This document shows, piece by piece, positions 26,298-36,287 of a stretch of 64,000 nucleotides of DNA (position 1 is its first letter; every line of letters starts with the position of its first letter). The position numbers and the translations under genes were made by a program. The notes beneath the pieces were generated by a model. It ran no database searches, was not told where the DNA came from, and saw only the letters and a program-made list of their open reading frames with translations. This stretch comes from Gibbsiella quercinecans (GTDB lineage: Bacteria; Pseudomonadota; Gammaproteobacteria; Enterobacterales; Enterobacteriaceae): assembly GCF_002291425.1 (NCBI RefSeq), contig NZ_CP014136.1, positions 806,001 through 870,000 on the forward strand, read 5' to 3'.

Positions 26298-27542
26298 ATG
26301 CCTACGGACACCGTTCAGCCACTCGCCCGCCCCTCCGCACTCGGCGGCACCATGATTATTGCCGGCACCGCGGTCGGCGCCGGCATGTTTTCTATCCCGG
26401 TGGTCACGGCCGGCGTCTGGTTCAGCGGCTCGTTGGCGCTGCTGGTTTATACCTGGGCCTGTATGCTGCTTTCCGGCTTGATGATCATGGAAGCCACGCT
26501 CAACTACCCTGCCGGCGCCAGCTTCCATACCACCGTCAAAGATTTGCTCGGCAAAGGCTGGAGCACCCTCAATGGCATAGCGATTGCCTTTGTGCTGTAT
26601 ATCCTGACCTATGCCTATATTTCCGCCGGCGGCTCGATCGTCGCGCACACCTTCGCCGGCGCCATCAACGCCAACCAGGCGGCCTGCGGGTTGGTCTTTT
26701 CCTGCGTGGTCGGGTTTATCGTGTGGCTTTCCACCCGCGCGGTCGATCGCCTGAGCACCATTCTGATTGGCGGTATGGCCATTAGCTTTGTGATGTCGGT
26801 TGGCGACATGTTCACGCAGGTTCAGCCGGCTATCCTCTTCAACCACAGCGATAGCCATGCCCACTATCTGCCTTATGCGTGGGTCGCTCTGCCTTACCTG
26901 CTGGCGTCGTTCGGCTACCATGGCAACGTGCCGGGATTGGTGAAGTACTACCATAAAGACAGCGGCACGATTGCCCGCAGCCTGTTGTACGGCACCTTAC
27001 TGGCGCTGGCGATCTACATCCTGTGGCAGTATGTGATTCAGGGTAATATCACGCGCAGCGCCTTTAAACAGGTGATCGCCGAAGGTGGCAACATCGGCAG
27101 CCTGCTGCAGCAAATGGGCAATGTGGCTAACGACCACACCGTCCGGCAATCGCTGAACACATTCTCTTATATGGCGCTGGCCAGTTCGTTCCTGGGCGTG
27201 GCGCTGGGGCTGTTCGACTATATTGCCGACTTTCTCAAATTCAGCGATAGCCCCGCCGGCCGGGGTAAAAGCGTGATGGTGACCTTCATTCCCCCTACGC
27301 TGGCCGCCTTACTGTTTCCTGATGGGTTCCTGTATGCCATCGGCTTCGCCGGGCTGGCAGCCACCGTTTGGGCAGTGATCACGCCGGCGCTGATGGCGCG
27401 GGCCAGCCGCCGGCGTTTCCCACAGGCGCCATACCGCACGCCCGGTGGCGGTTTTGCGATCCTGTTGGTGCTGCTGTTTGGTGGGATTAACGCTGCCGCC
27501 TATCTATTAGCACTTTCCGGCCTGCTACCGGTGTTCAAATAA
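26298..27542 (+). CDS. mtr: Tryptophan permease Mtr
   Basis: This 414-residue protein is exactly the length of E. coli Mtr, a high-affinity tryptophan/H+ symporter of the HAAAP family with 11 transmembrane segments. IIAGTAVGAGMFSIPVV, LLGKGWSTLNGIAIAFVLYI and LASFGYHGNVPGLVKYY are family hallmarks. It resembles Mtr more than TnaB or TyrP, particularly at the ends. In E. coli mtr lies elsewhere (69 min), so its place between yeiW and yeiP is a difference. The TrpR-like operator upstream supports the assignment. Confidence 0.88.
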   Translation: MPTDTVQPLARPSALGGTMIIAGTAVGAGMFSIPVVTAGVWFSGSLALLVYTWACMLLSGLMIMEATLNYPAGASFHTTVKDLLGKGWSTLNGIAIAFVLYILTYAYISAGGSIVAHTFAGAINANQAACGLVFSCVVGFIVWLSTRAVDRLSTILIGGMAISFVMSVGDMFTQVQPAILFNHSDSHAHYLPYAWVALPYLLASFGYHGNVPGLVKYYHKDSGTIARSLLYGTLLALAIYILWQYVIQGNITRSAFKQVIAEGGNIGSLLQQMGNVANDHTVRQSLNTFSYMALASSFLGVALGLFDYIADFLKFSDSPAGRGKSVMVTFIPPTLAALLFPDGFLYAIGFAGLAATVWAVITPALMARASRRRFPQAPYRTPGGGFAILLVLLFGGINAAAYLLALSGLLPVFK

Positions 27543-27658
27543 CCCGGCGGTAACCCTCGCCATCCAGCGACGGTTTTTGCGGGTTGTACTTGCCTGAAAC
27601 CGGCGGCGCGGGTAACGTGTCGCAACTTATTAAAACCACCCATTCACAGGTAATAGTT

Positions 27659-28231
27659 ATGGCAAGAGCTAACGAAATCAAACGTGGCATGGCGATCAAC
27701 TACAACGGCAAATTGCTGCTGGTAAAAGACATCGACGTGCAAAGCCCAAGCGCCCGCGGCGCCAGCACATTGTACAAAATGCGCTTCTCGGACGTTCGCA
27801 CCGGCTTAAAGGTGGAAGAGCGTTTTAAAGGCGATGATATTCTGGACACCATCACCCTTTCACGCCGTAAAGTCACCTTCTCTTATATCGATGGTGAAGA
27901 GTACGTCTTTATGGACGAAGAGGATTACACCCCATACATCTTCAAGAAAGAGCAGATCGAAGATGAGCTGCTGTTTATTCCCGAAGCCGGTTTGCCTGGG
28001 ATGCAGGTGCTAACGCTGGAAAGCCAGGTGCTGGCATTGGAATTGCCGCAGACGGTAGATATGGAAATCGTAGAAACCGCACCGGGCATCAAAGGGGCTT
28101 CCGCCAGTGCGCGCAACAAACCCGCTACCATGTCGACCGGGCTGGTGATTTCAGTGCCGGAATACCTGAGCGCGGGCGATAAAATCCGCATTCATATTCC
28201 AGAGCGCCGCTACATGGGCCGTGCCGACTAA
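27659..28231 (+). CDS. efpL: EF-P-like translation factor EfpL (YeiP)
   Basis: This 190-residue EF-P paralogue helps ribosomes stalled on proline-containing motifs. The three-domain layout is complete. The loop that would carry the modified lysine in EF-P reads SPSARGAS here, with arginine at the tip, the mark of the YeiP/EfpL subfamily that acts unmodified. The longest frame begins at 27584, but [11 protein letters not shown] at 27659 matches the family start, and AGG lies about 8 nt before it. C-terminal [15 protein letters not shown] is typical. Confidence 0.95.
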   Translation: MARANEIKRGMAINYNGKLLLVKDIDVQSPSARGASTLYKMRFSDVRTGLKVEERFKGDDILDTITLSRRKVTFSYIDGEEYVFMDEEDYTPYIFKKEQIEDELLFIPEAGLPGMQVLTLESQVLALELPQTVDMEIVETAPGIKGASASARNKPATMSTGLVISVPEYLSAGDKIRIHIPERRYMGRAD

Positions 28232-28310
28232 CCCAAGCGGGTATGGGCGGCATCTAGCGGCAGTATGGATGGGCTTTGCCAGGACGATCGGCCTGGCATC
28301 GCCAAGCGAT

Positions 28311-28619
28311 TTAATTATAAGTAATGGTCATCATCGCAAGTTTTTGCTGTTGATTTACCCATGTTACATCGGAATAACCAAGGTTTTGCGGCAGATCCCC
28401 GCGGGCAAAATCCGTGTTCTGCAAGGTGCGCTGCTGCCCTTGCAAATAGCTTCCGTCACGGTAGCATGTCGTCTTCAATACAGTAGCCGATACCGTGAAA
28501 GAACAAGGGCTTTCCGCTACTGCCCCCGTAAAATAAATGGTACCGGAAGATTTCGCCTGGCTTGCCATCGTCCATGAAAACAATACGCCAACGATCACTA
28601 ACAACCGACAGGTATTCAT
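28311..28619 (-). CDS. Orphan fimbrial-subunit-like secreted protein (102 aa)
   Basis: The N-terminal signal peptide is about 22 residues (cleavage near ASQA). The mature part begins SSGTIYFTGAVAESPCSFTV, the usual opening of type 1 pilin-like domains, with two cysteines (39 and 52) that would form the pilin disulfide. At about 80 mature residues it is shorter than a true subunit (about 150) and ends in MMTITYN. GAGG lies 6 nt before the ATG. No chaperone or usher gene is nearby, so it may be a remnant or an accessory periplasmic protein. It is convergent with efpL. Confidence 0.6.
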   Translation of the reverse strand: MNTCRLLVIVGVLFSWTMASQAKSSGTIYFTGAVAESPCSFTVSATVLKTTCYRDGSYLQGQQRTLQNTDFARGDLPQNLGYSDVTWVNQQQKLAMMTITYN

Positions 28620-28941
28620 GGCAACCTCACTTATTGTTAAGCCTCTTTAACTATAGATGAGATTTATCAGAATAATCGTAGATACGGAAAATTTATTATC
28701 GCGATCGAAGAAATAGTGATTTAAAAACAAGCAATAAAAATCCTTCAGCCGTGGCACCATGCACTTTCGCTGGGAATTTTCCGACCGGCAACAACGGCGG
28801 AGCGCTTAGCGGCAAAAAGCACGTTTTGCCTTACCACACTAGTATTCATATAGGGCATATTACGCACCGAATTTGCTGCCGATAGCGGCGCGACCCGCTG
28901 AAGCATCGCGCCTGGCGGCAGCCTAAAAACAGGACTGTTCA
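28620..28941. other. Divergent promoter gap before yeiR
   Basis: 322 bp, AT-rich on the left, with no supported gene. A 67-codon leftward frame near 28745-28948 overlaps yeiR's start and has no ribosome site. AGGA precedes yeiR's ATG. Confidence 0.5.
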
Positions 28942-29916
28942 ATGACAAAAACCAACCTGATTACCGGCTTTCTCGGCAGTGGCAAAACCACCACCATCCG
29001 CCATCTGCTGGCCAGCAAGCCGGAAAACCAACGCTGGGCCGTTCTGGTCAATGAATTTGGTGAAATTGGCATCGACGGCGCCCTGCTGGCAGACAGCGGC
29101 GCCGTCCTGAAAGAGATCCCGGGTGGTTGCATGTGTTGTATCAATGGCCTGCCGATGCAGATCGGGCTGAACATGCTGTTGCAGAAGGAAAACCCCGACC
29201 GGCTGCTGATCGAACCCACTGGGCTCGGCCACCCAAAGCAGATCTTATCCATTCTGGAGCAGGACACCTATGCCGGCTGGATTGATTTACACGCTTCGAT
29301 CTGCCTGCTGGATGCCCGCCAACTGGGCGATCCCCGTTATCGGGAAAATGAGAACTTCCGCGATCAGTTGGCCGCGGCAGACGTTATTATTGCCAATAAA
29401 AGCGATACCTATCAGCCAGCGGATTTTGCCGCGCTGGATGCCTGGCAAACAGCAAGCGGCGCAGAGCGCCCACTGCATGTGATTGAGCAAGGGCGCATGG
29501 ATGTGGCGCTGCTTGATCTGCCGCGCACCAATCATGCCAAACTGCCCGATGCGCACCACCACCACGGGCACAGTAAAGCGCCGGGGCTGGCGGCCTTGCG
29601 CCTGCCGGAGAACTCCCGCTGGCGGCGCGCGCTGAATCAGGGCCAGGGCTATTCCAGCTGCGGTTGGATTTTTGACGCGGAGACGCAGTTCGATACCGTC
29701 GGCATGATGGAATGGATCCGGCTGGCGCCGGTTGAGCGCGCAAAAGCCGTGGTGCGCATCGCCGAAGGCACATTGTTGATCAACCGCCAGGGGCAGGATC
29801 TGAATATCGAAACGCGCCAGTTGCCGCCATTAGACAGCCGTATCGAATTGATCCACAACGATGATGCCGACTGGAATAGGTTACAGTCGGCTTTGTTTAA
29901 GATTCGTTTAAGTTAA
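28942..29916 (+). CDS. yeiR: Zinc-binding GTPase YeiR (COG0523/CobW family)
   Basis: This 324-residue G3E GTPase has Walker A GFLGSGKT at residues 9-16, the metal-binding motif GGCMCC with C63, C65 and C66, and the base-recognition motif NKSD. Family members act as metal chaperones or metal-responsive regulators; E. coli YeiR binds zinc. A His-rich stretch, DAHHHHGHSK, lies near residue 205 and could add metal binding. The C-terminal CobW domain is complete. No Zur box was recognised. Confidence 0.93.
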   Translation: MTKTNLITGFLGSGKTTTIRHLLASKPENQRWAVLVNEFGEIGIDGALLADSGAVLKEIPGGCMCCINGLPMQIGLNMLLQKENPDRLLIEPTGLGHPKQILSILEQDTYAGWIDLHASICLLDARQLGDPRYRENENFRDQLAAADVIIANKSDTYQPADFAALDAWQTASGAERPLHVIEQGRMDVALLDLPRTNHAKLPDAHHHHGHSKAPGLAALRLPENSRWRRALNQGQGYSSCGWIFDAETQFDTVGMMEWIRLAPVERAKAVVRIAEGTLLINRQGQDLNIETRQLPPLDSRIELIHNDDADWNRLQSALFKIRLS

Positions 29917-29961
29917 CCCTTTTACCGTAAACAGATTTGTTTAACCACAACAGGCTTCATC

Positions 29962-30666
29962 ATGACACGCCATCATCTTCCGTTAATACTTTTGTGTAAT
30001 CTGTTGGGGATTGCACTTTTCCTTTCTTGGTATTTGCCGGCTAATCACGGCTATTGGTTTACGCTGGACTCGTCCATCTTTTTCTTCTTCAACCGGCACC
30101 TGGCAAGCGATCCGGCGTTTCTGCACCTGGTGGCGCTCACCAATAACCGCGCCTTTGATATGATATCCCTGCTCGCCATGGGCCTGTTGTATTTATACTT
30201 CTTCCTGAAACAGGATGCCGAAGGCCGCCGCCGCCTGATCATGACCGGCATCGTGATGCTGCTCACCGCGGTGGTATTGAACCAACTGGGCCATCTGCTG
30301 CCGGTTAAACATGCCAGCCCAACCTTGACCTTTGATAATATTAATCGCGTCAGCGAATTAACCGGCATCCCGACCAAAGATGCTTCCAGCGATAGCTTCC
30401 CCGGCGATCACGGCATGATGCTGATTATTTTTTCCTGCTTTATGCTGCGCTACTTCAACCTGTGGGCATTCGTTATTGCGCTCGTGATCACCGTGGTCTT
30501 TTCACTGCCACGCGTGATGATTGGTGCGCACTGGTTCACCGACATCGCCGTTGGCTCGCTTTCCGTGGTGTTGGTGGGGATCAGTTGGATCCTGATGACG
30601 CCGGCCAGTGATAAGCTGATTAGCTGGCTAAACGGCCATTTGCCGGGTAAACACCGCCCGCAGTAA
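29962..30666 (+). CDS. lpxT: Lipid A 1-diphosphate synthase
   Basis: This 234-residue inner-membrane enzyme of the PAP2 family transfers phosphate from undecaprenyl diphosphate to the 1-position of lipid A on the periplasmic face. The PAP2 motifs are KHASPTLTF, SFPGDHGMM and RVMIGAHWFTD, all in place, with about six transmembrane segments. It lies between yeiR and mepS as in E. coli (yeiU). It also recycles the undecaprenyl carrier. Confidence 0.93.
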   Translation: MTRHHLPLILLCNLLGIALFLSWYLPANHGYWFTLDSSIFFFFNRHLASDPAFLHLVALTNNRAFDMISLLAMGLLYLYFFLKQDAEGRRRLIMTGIVMLLTAVVLNQLGHLLPVKHASPTLTFDNINRVSELTGIPTKDASSDSFPGDHGMMLIIFSCFMLRYFNLWAFVIALVITVVFSLPRVMIGAHWFTDIAVGSLSVVLVGISWILMTPASDKLISWLNGHLPGKHRPQ

Positions 30667-31307
30667 TCCGGCACGCATGGTTATTCATATGGCCGGCCTA
30701 ATCTATATATTGAATTACGCATAATTAGGCCGCGCCCCAAAATAGCATTTTATTAACAAAACGATTTCAATCCAATATCAATAAAAAATCAGCCTGGGTA
30801 AAAACCCAGGCCGGGTAATCATTATTCAAAAAGGACACTACGGCGCCATTTACGCCGCAATGGCGATAATGCGCGGCTTCCCGCATGGTAAGTTTAACTT
30901 TTGACCATGTTGTAACAAGAAGTTTTGCTAAAGCATTTTCCACCGCCCCCTTTGCTGCCGATACTCACAGCGAATAAAAAACAACCAATTGAATATTAAG
31001 TAGTTTATTATCCAGCCACCGGCCAGGTATTTGGCAATCGGTTATAACGCATCCCGCTGTGTTACATCACAAATTCATATAAAAAAGGGGTGAAAAAGGC
31101 TCGCAATCGCCTATGGCTTCCGGTAATCTCGGGCGTAATGTATCTGCTTTAGCACGGCTCGCCCTCAAATCAACTAAAAATGTGCGTTCCAGCACAATTT
31201 GGTAGATAACCGATTGTCGATACAGCAGCAGCGCATTAGGCTCGTTCAGTTTGGCATTTTCAGGTAGCGACTTTTGTCGTTAAGGACAAAAAGGGAAAAC
31301 GATAATA
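30667..31307. other. Long gap between lpxT and mepS
   Basis: 641 bp, mostly AT-rich, with no protein gene. The mepS promoter and a leader should lie in the right part. A hairpin at 30792-30811 is followed by T only on the - strand, which would terminate a leftward RNA arising within the gap. Confidence 0.55.
30792..30811 (-). terminator. Leftward hairpin terminator in the lpxT-mepS gap
   Basis: GCCTGGGT-AAAA-ACCCAGGC, an 8-bp stem, is followed on the - strand by TGATTTTTTATTG. It would also form in the lpxT transcript, but there without a T-run. Confidence 0.6.
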
Positions 31308-31883
31308 ATGGTCAAATCTCAACCGTTCCTGAGATATATTTGGCGGATTGCCCCTGCAATCGCCGCTGCGGTTATACTCTCCGCCTGTAGTTCAAACCAC
31401 ACTTCGAATCTTGATAACGCACAAACTGAGATGCGTGCAGTTAATGACCGCGATGGCCTTTTACTGCAAGCCTCTCAGGATGAATTCGAAGCCATGGTGC
31501 GTAACGTTGATATCAAATCAAAAATCATGGATCAGTATGCGAGTTGGAAAGGCGTCCGCTACCGGTTAGGTGGCGAAAGCAAACGTGGCATCGATTGCTC
31601 GGCCTTTGTACAGCGCACCTTCCGTGAACAGTTTGGTATGGACCTGCCCCGCTCCACCTACGAACAAGAAGATCTTGGCAAGAAAATTCTGCGCACCAAG
31701 CTTCGCCCTGGCGATCTCGTCTTGTTCCGCGCTGGCTCAACCGGGCGCCACGTCGGCATTTATTTAGGCAACGATCAGTTCGTGCATGCCTCCACCAGCA
31801 GCGGCGTGATGATTTCAAGCCTGAGTGACAACTACTGGAATAAACGCTACCGCGAAGCGCGGCGGGTACTGACCAACAGTTAA
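31308..31883 (+). CDS. mepS: Murein DD-endopeptidase MepS (Spr), lipoprotein
   Basis: This 191-residue NlpC/P60 hydrolase cleaves D-Ala-mDAP crosslinks for cell-wall growth. It carries a lipoprotein signal (LSAC with C27). The catalytic triad is C97 (GIDCSAF), H148 (GRHVGIY) and H160 (FVHAS). In E. coli it is destroyed by the NlpI-Prc system and is essential together with MepM or MepH. The length and sequence match E. coli Spr. A strong terminator follows directly. Confidence 0.96.
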   Translation: MVKSQPFLRYIWRIAPAIAAAVILSACSSNHTSNLDNAQTEMRAVNDRDGLLLQASQDEFEAMVRNVDIKSKIMDQYASWKGVRYRLGGESKRGIDCSAFVQRTFREQFGMDLPRSTYEQEDLGKKILRTKLRPGDLVLFRAGSTGRHVGIYLGNDQFVHASTSSGVMISSLSDNYWNKRYREARRVLTNS

Positions 31884-31913
31884 CGCCCTCTCCCTTACGT
31901 TACCTGAACGATA

Positions 31914-31946
31914 AAAAATGCCGCAGCCAAGCGGCATTTTTATTTT
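31914..31946 (+). terminator. mepS terminator
   Basis: AAAAATGCCGC-AGCCAA-GCGGCATTTTT, an 11-bp stem, is followed by ATTTT. Strong on the + strand; the A-run before it makes it potentially bidirectional. Confidence 0.9.
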
Positions 31947-32031
31947 GCCTGTCTCACGGCATATTTGCACTTTCCCCTTCCGGCTCTTAGATTGAATGGA
32001 AGCCCCCTCTCTTTGCTGAAAGATAAATGTC

Positions 32032-32703
32032 ATGGCGCCTGCATTGAACATTAACCGCGAAACCGCCCATAAAAACCCGCGTAAAAACGATCCCGACGGC
32101 CTGAAACAACGTATCTTTGCCAGCGCGCTGGCCGAATTTTCCGAAGCCGGGTTGAAAGGGGCCAGGCTGGAGCGTATTGCTGAACAGGCGGGCACCACTA
32201 AACGAATGGTGGTTTATCACTTCAAAAACAAAGAGGCGCTGTATATCGCCGTACTGGAATATGCCTACACCCATATCCGCCAGGACGAACTGGCGCTAAA
32301 TCTCGCCACCCAGCCGCCGGCAGAGGCCATACGGCAACTCACCGAAGCCAATTTCAACTACCATGCCAGCCACCCGGCCTTTATACGCCTGATCAGCATG
32401 GAAAATATGCAACGGGGGCAATATGCCCGCCGTTCAGAGAAGCTCCGGCAACTGAACAGCAGCGCGTTGCAAACGCTGGAAGAGATCCTGCAGCGCGGCA
32501 AGCGGCTAACGCTTTTTACCGACGAGGTCAACGCGCTGGATTTGCACAGAATCATCAGTTCGTTGTGTTTTCATTATTCTGCTAATCAATATACTTTCGA
32601 AACGTTATTCGAAAGCGCTCGCTCGGCGGAAGATAAACTGGCTTATTATCGTCAGATGACTGTCGATGTGGTGATGCGTTATCTAAAATGTGATCACTAC
32701 TGA
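32032..32703 (+). CDS. TetR-family transcriptional regulator
   Basis: This 223-residue protein has an N-terminal TetR helix-turn-helix (residues about 25-70: RIFASALAEFSEAGLKGARL, AGTTKRMVVYHFKNKEALY) and a helical ligand domain after it. It resembles regulators of the RutR/NicS kind, but the ligand and targets cannot be told. No divergent transporter is present; mepS ends upstream and pdeN follows in the same direction, so it could act on pdeN or elsewhere. It is not at this place in E. coli. Confidence 0.85.
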   Translation: MAPALNINRETAHKNPRKNDPDGLKQRIFASALAEFSEAGLKGARLERIAEQAGTTKRMVVYHFKNKEALYIAVLEYAYTHIRQDELALNLATQPPAEAIRQLTEANFNYHASHPAFIRLISMENMQRGQYARRSEKLRQLNSSALQTLEEILQRGKRLTLFTDEVNALDLHRIISSLCFHYSANQYTFETLFESARSAEDKLAYYRQMTVDVVMRYLKCDHY

Positions 32704-32788
32704 TACAAATAAATAACAAAGGCTGACGGAAGCATTAAGTCTATTTGATATCATTAAAAAGCCTTATACTTAACCAGGGGATGGTTTT

Positions 32789-34363
32789 ATGAGTTTAAAG
32801 CAAGCTTTCACACAGCACCTTTCGCAAAAGCGGCGCAATTTGTTTAACTGCGGGGCGATTGCCCTGTTGGCGTTTATGGTGTTTAGCGCCGTGGCTTTAT
32901 TGCTGATTCAGCAACTACGTGAGCAATACCAGCACTCGGTCGAGGAACGTACGCATCAGTACGCCATTACTTACCTCAATGAACTGACGTCGGTCATGCG
33001 TGGAATTATGCCGCAGGCGCAAAAAAGCTGCGCTTCAATCACGCCGGAACTCACCTACAAGGCGGCATTTACCAGCAGCGTTCGCGCTTTCTTGTTGATT
33101 AAAAACGGTGTGGCCTATTGCTCTTCCGCTACCGGCGAGATGGCGTTGGAACTGCGCGAAATTTACCCGGAAATCAACTGGCATCAGCCGCTGGATATGA
33201 AGTTGCAACAAGGCACGCCGTTCGTCCCGGACAAACCGGTGGCTGCTATCTGGCTACAGCAACCGGGCAGTGAAGACAGCGGCGTATTGGCGACCCTGGA
33301 TATCGATCTGGCTCCGTATTTGCTGTTTTCCTCACATGACGATCGGGCGCCGGGGCTGGCGATTATTATGGGCAACCGCGCATTAACCACCTTCAGCCCA
33401 CAGTTAATGCCGGTGGAACAATTACCCCAGACCAACGCCCATCGGTTATCCATCAAACATTACCCGCTGGCCGTTGTCTTCTATAACCAAAACCTGACAT
33501 CGAACGATATACGGCTCAGCCTGCTGGGCAGCCTGGTTTTGGCCGTGTTAATCGGCGTGCTGGCTTATTACATGCTCCTGCTGCACCAGAGCCCGCAGCG
33601 CGCGTTGCTTAACGGCATACGCCACGGTGAGTTTGTGGTGGAATACCAGCCGGTATTTGCCTGCACAGACCGCGCGTTGGTGGGGATGGAAGCGCTGATC
33701 CGCTGGTGGCACCCCACGGAAGGGCTGATCCCACCAGACGTATTTATTCCCTACGCCGAAAGCAACGGGCTCATTGATCCGCTTACCCGCCACCTGTTCG
33801 AACTGATTATTCATGACCTCCCCACGCTGGCGCCGGTGCTGCCGAAAGATGCCAAAATGGGTATCAACCTCCCCCCTTCCTACCTGGTCGATCCGGCATT
33901 CCTCCAGGATATACAGCCGCTGTTGGCGGCGATGGATCGCAATCATTGCAAACCGGTGTTCGAAGTCACTGAACGCGGCATGGTGGAAGTCGACAATGCG
34001 CTGGCGGTGTTTAACTGGCTGCAAAGCCAGGGGATTGAAATTGCCATTGACGATTTCGGCACCGGCCACAGCGCGCTGATTTATCTGGAGCGCTTCGCAT
34101 TGGATTATTTGAAGATCGATCGCGGTTTTATCAACGCCATCGGCCGGGACAGCATAACCACCCCGGTGCTGGACGCCGTGATCGCCCTGGCGAAGCGCCT
34201 GGATATGCAAACCATCGCCGAAGGGGTCGAAACCGCAGAGCAGTTTGCCTTCTTACAGGAACAAGGCGTCAACTATATGCAGGGCTATTACTTCAGCAAA
34301 CCGCTCGGCCTTCATGCCTTCACCGAATTTGCCCAAGCCTGGCAAAATGGCCGCGATCTTTAA
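32789..34363 (+). CDS. pdeN: Cyclic-di-GMP phosphodiesterase PdeN (Rtn), CSS-EAL type
   Basis: This 524-residue inner-membrane enzyme has two transmembrane segments (about 20-45 and 245-265) flanking a periplasmic CSS domain with C residues in KSCAS and AYCSS, and a C-terminal EAL domain. The EAL residues are complete: MEALIRW, GINLPPS, FEVTERG, AIDDFGTGHS, LKIDRGF and AEGVET, so it should be active. In CSS-EAL enzymes the periplasmic disulfide controls activity. Its place between mepS and yejA is conserved. Confidence 0.94.
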   Translation: MSLKQAFTQHLSQKRRNLFNCGAIALLAFMVFSAVALLLIQQLREQYQHSVEERTHQYAITYLNELTSVMRGIMPQAQKSCASITPELTYKAAFTSSVRAFLLIKNGVAYCSSATGEMALELREIYPEINWHQPLDMKLQQGTPFVPDKPVAAIWLQQPGSEDSGVLATLDIDLAPYLLFSSHDDRAPGLAIIMGNRALTTFSPQLMPVEQLPQTNAHRLSIKHYPLAVVFYNQNLTSNDIRLSLLGSLVLAVLIGVLAYYMLLLHQSPQRALLNGIRHGEFVVEYQPVFACTDRALVGMEALIRWWHPTEGLIPPDVFIPYAESNGLIDPLTRHLFELIIHDLPTLAPVLPKDAKMGINLPPSYLVDPAFLQDIQPLLAAMDRNHCKPVFEVTERGMVEVDNALAVFNWLQSQGIEIAIDDFGTGHSALIYLERFALDYLKIDRGFINAIGRDSITTPVLDAVIALAKRLDMQTIAEGVETAEQFAFLQEQGVNYMQGYYFSKPLGLHAFTEFAQAWQNGRDL

Positions 34364-34467
34364 TTTTCTTTACCCTGTAAGGGGTTATCGGGTGTTATGC
34401 TAGGGTGTATTTTATCAAGCAGCAGTTCAGCCGAATTTTATTTACACAGCAGGAGCTTACCGTATAT

Positions 34468-36276
34468 ATGTTGATGCGCGTTTTTGCTGCCCTGGCGTTT
34501 GCGGCATGCAGTTTTGCTCTGCACGCCGAAACCATCAATGAAAGCTACGCTTTCGCGCTGCTCGGCGAACCCAAATATTCCAACGACTTCACCCACTACG
34601 ACTACGTTAACCCTGCCGCGCCAAAAGGCGGGGACGTGCGCCTGGCGGCTATCGGCACCTACGACAACTTTAACCGTTTTGCCTCCAGGGGCGTTCCTGG
34701 CCAGAGCACCGGCGATCTGTACGACACGCTGTTCGCCAGCTCCGACGATGAACCCGCCAGTTACTACCCATTAATCGCCGAATCGGCACGCTACCCTGCC
34801 GATATGCGCTGGATGGAGCTCAGCATCAACCCGCGCGCCCGTTTCCAGGACGGCAGCCCGATCACCGCCGCCGATGTAGCCTTCACCTTCAACAAGTTCA
34901 TGACCGAAGGCGTGCCGCAGTACCGCGTCTATTACAAAGGGGTAAAGGTCAAAGCGATTTCCCGCCTGGTGGTGCGGATCGAACTGCCGGAGGCCGACAG
35001 GGAGAAAATGCTCAGCCTGCTCAGTACCCGGGTACTGCCGGAGAGCTTTTGGAAAGATCACAATCTCAGCGAACCGCTCGGAATGCCGCCGCTGGGCAGC
35101 GGCCCCTACAAGGTGAGCAGCTACCGCGCCGGCCAATACATCACCTACCAACGGGTGCGCGATTACTGGGCAGCCAACCTGCCGGTGAACCGTGGGCGCT
35201 TTAACTTCGATACGTTCCGCTACGATTATTATCTGGACGACAAAGTGGCGCTTGAGGCCTTCAAGGCCGGCGCGTATGACTTCCGTACCGAAAGCGCCCC
35301 CAAAAGCTGGGCGACCCAATACCAGGGGGGCAACTTCGCACGTAACTACATCGTCAAACAGGATGAAACCAACCAGGCCGCGCAAAATACCCGCTGGCTG
35401 GCGTTTAATATCCACCGGCCAATCTTTGCCGACCGCCGGGTGCGCGAAGCCATCACGCTGGCGTTTGATTTCGACTGGATGAACAAAGCGCTGTACTACA
35501 ATGCCTATCAGCGCACCCGCAGTTATTTCCAGAACACCCCCTATGCGGCCAGTGGCTACCCCGATGCTGCGGAGCTGGCGGTGCTGGCGCCGCTTAAAGA
35601 TCGGGTGCCGCCGGAGGTATTCAACCAGATTTACCAGCCCCCAAGCACCGATGGCAGCGGTTACGATCGGCAAAACCTGTTGAAGGCCACCCAACTGCTG
35701 CAGGAAGCCGGGTGGGAGGTGAAGAACCAGCGCCTGATCAACAGCAAAACCGGCAAACCCTTTGTCTTCGAACTGATGCTGTTAAGCGGCAGCAATTTCC
35801 AGTACGTGCTTCCCTTCAAGCACAACCTGCAGCGGCTGGGGATCACCATGGAAATCCGCGAAATAGACGTTACCCAGTACACCCGCCGGATGCGCGAACG
35901 CGATTTCGACATGATGCCAACCGTTTATCCGGCGATGCCGTTCCCCAACGCCAATCTGGAGATGTATTGGGGCACCCACTACATCAACTCCAGCTATAAC
36001 TCACCGGGCGTCAGCGATCCGGCGGTTGACGCACTGTTGGCGCAAATCCTGAAAAGCCAGGGGGATGAAGCCGCGCTGTTGCCGCTGGGGCGCGCGCTGG
36101 ACCGGGTATTAACCTGGAATATGTTTATGCTGCCAATGTGGTACTCCAACCACGATCGCTTCGCCTACTGGGACAAATTCTCCATGCCATCCATTCGCCC
36201 GGCCTACGCCGTTGGCTTTGAAAACTGGTGGTATGACGTCAACAAAGCGGCACGTTTGCCGGCACAGCAACACTAA
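34468..36276 (+). CDS. yejA: Oligopeptide ABC transporter binding protein YejA
   Basis: This roughly 602-residue periplasmic binding protein of the SBP_bac_5 family belongs to the YejABEF importer, which takes up peptides, including microcin C in E. coli. The longest frame starts at 34405, but a clean signal peptide ([20 protein letters not shown]) begins at 34468, and AGGAG lies 12 nt before it. [21 protein letters not shown] and [15 protein letters not shown] match YejA. It is first gene of yejABEF, with 11 bp to yejB. Confidence 0.94.
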   Translation: MLMRVFAALAFAACSFALHAETINESYAFALLGEPKYSNDFTHYDYVNPAAPKGGDVRLAAIGTYDNFNRFASRGVPGQSTGDLYDTLFASSDDEPASYYPLIAESARYPADMRWMELSINPRARFQDGSPITAADVAFTFNKFMTEGVPQYRVYYKGVKVKAISRLVVRIELPEADREKMLSLLSTRVLPESFWKDHNLSEPLGMPPLGSGPYKVSSYRAGQYITYQRVRDYWAANLPVNRGRFNFDTFRYDYYLDDKVALEAFKAGAYDFRTESAPKSWATQYQGGNFARNYIVKQDETNQAAQNTRWLAFNIHRPIFADRRVREAITLAFDFDWMNKALYYNAYQRTRSYFQNTPYAASGYPDAAELAVLAPLKDRVPPEVFNQIYQPPSTDGSGYDRQNLLKATQLLQEAGWEVKNQRLINSKTGKPFVFELMLLSGSNFQYVLPFKHNLQRLGITMEIREIDVTQYTRRMRERDFDMMPTVYPAMPFPNANLEMYWGTHYINSSYNSPGVSDPAVDALLAQILKSQGDEAALLPLGRALDRVLTWNMFMLPMWYSNHDRFAYWDKFSMPSIRPAYAVGFENWWYDVNKAARLPAQQH

Positions 36277-36287
36277 AGGAGCCGGTG

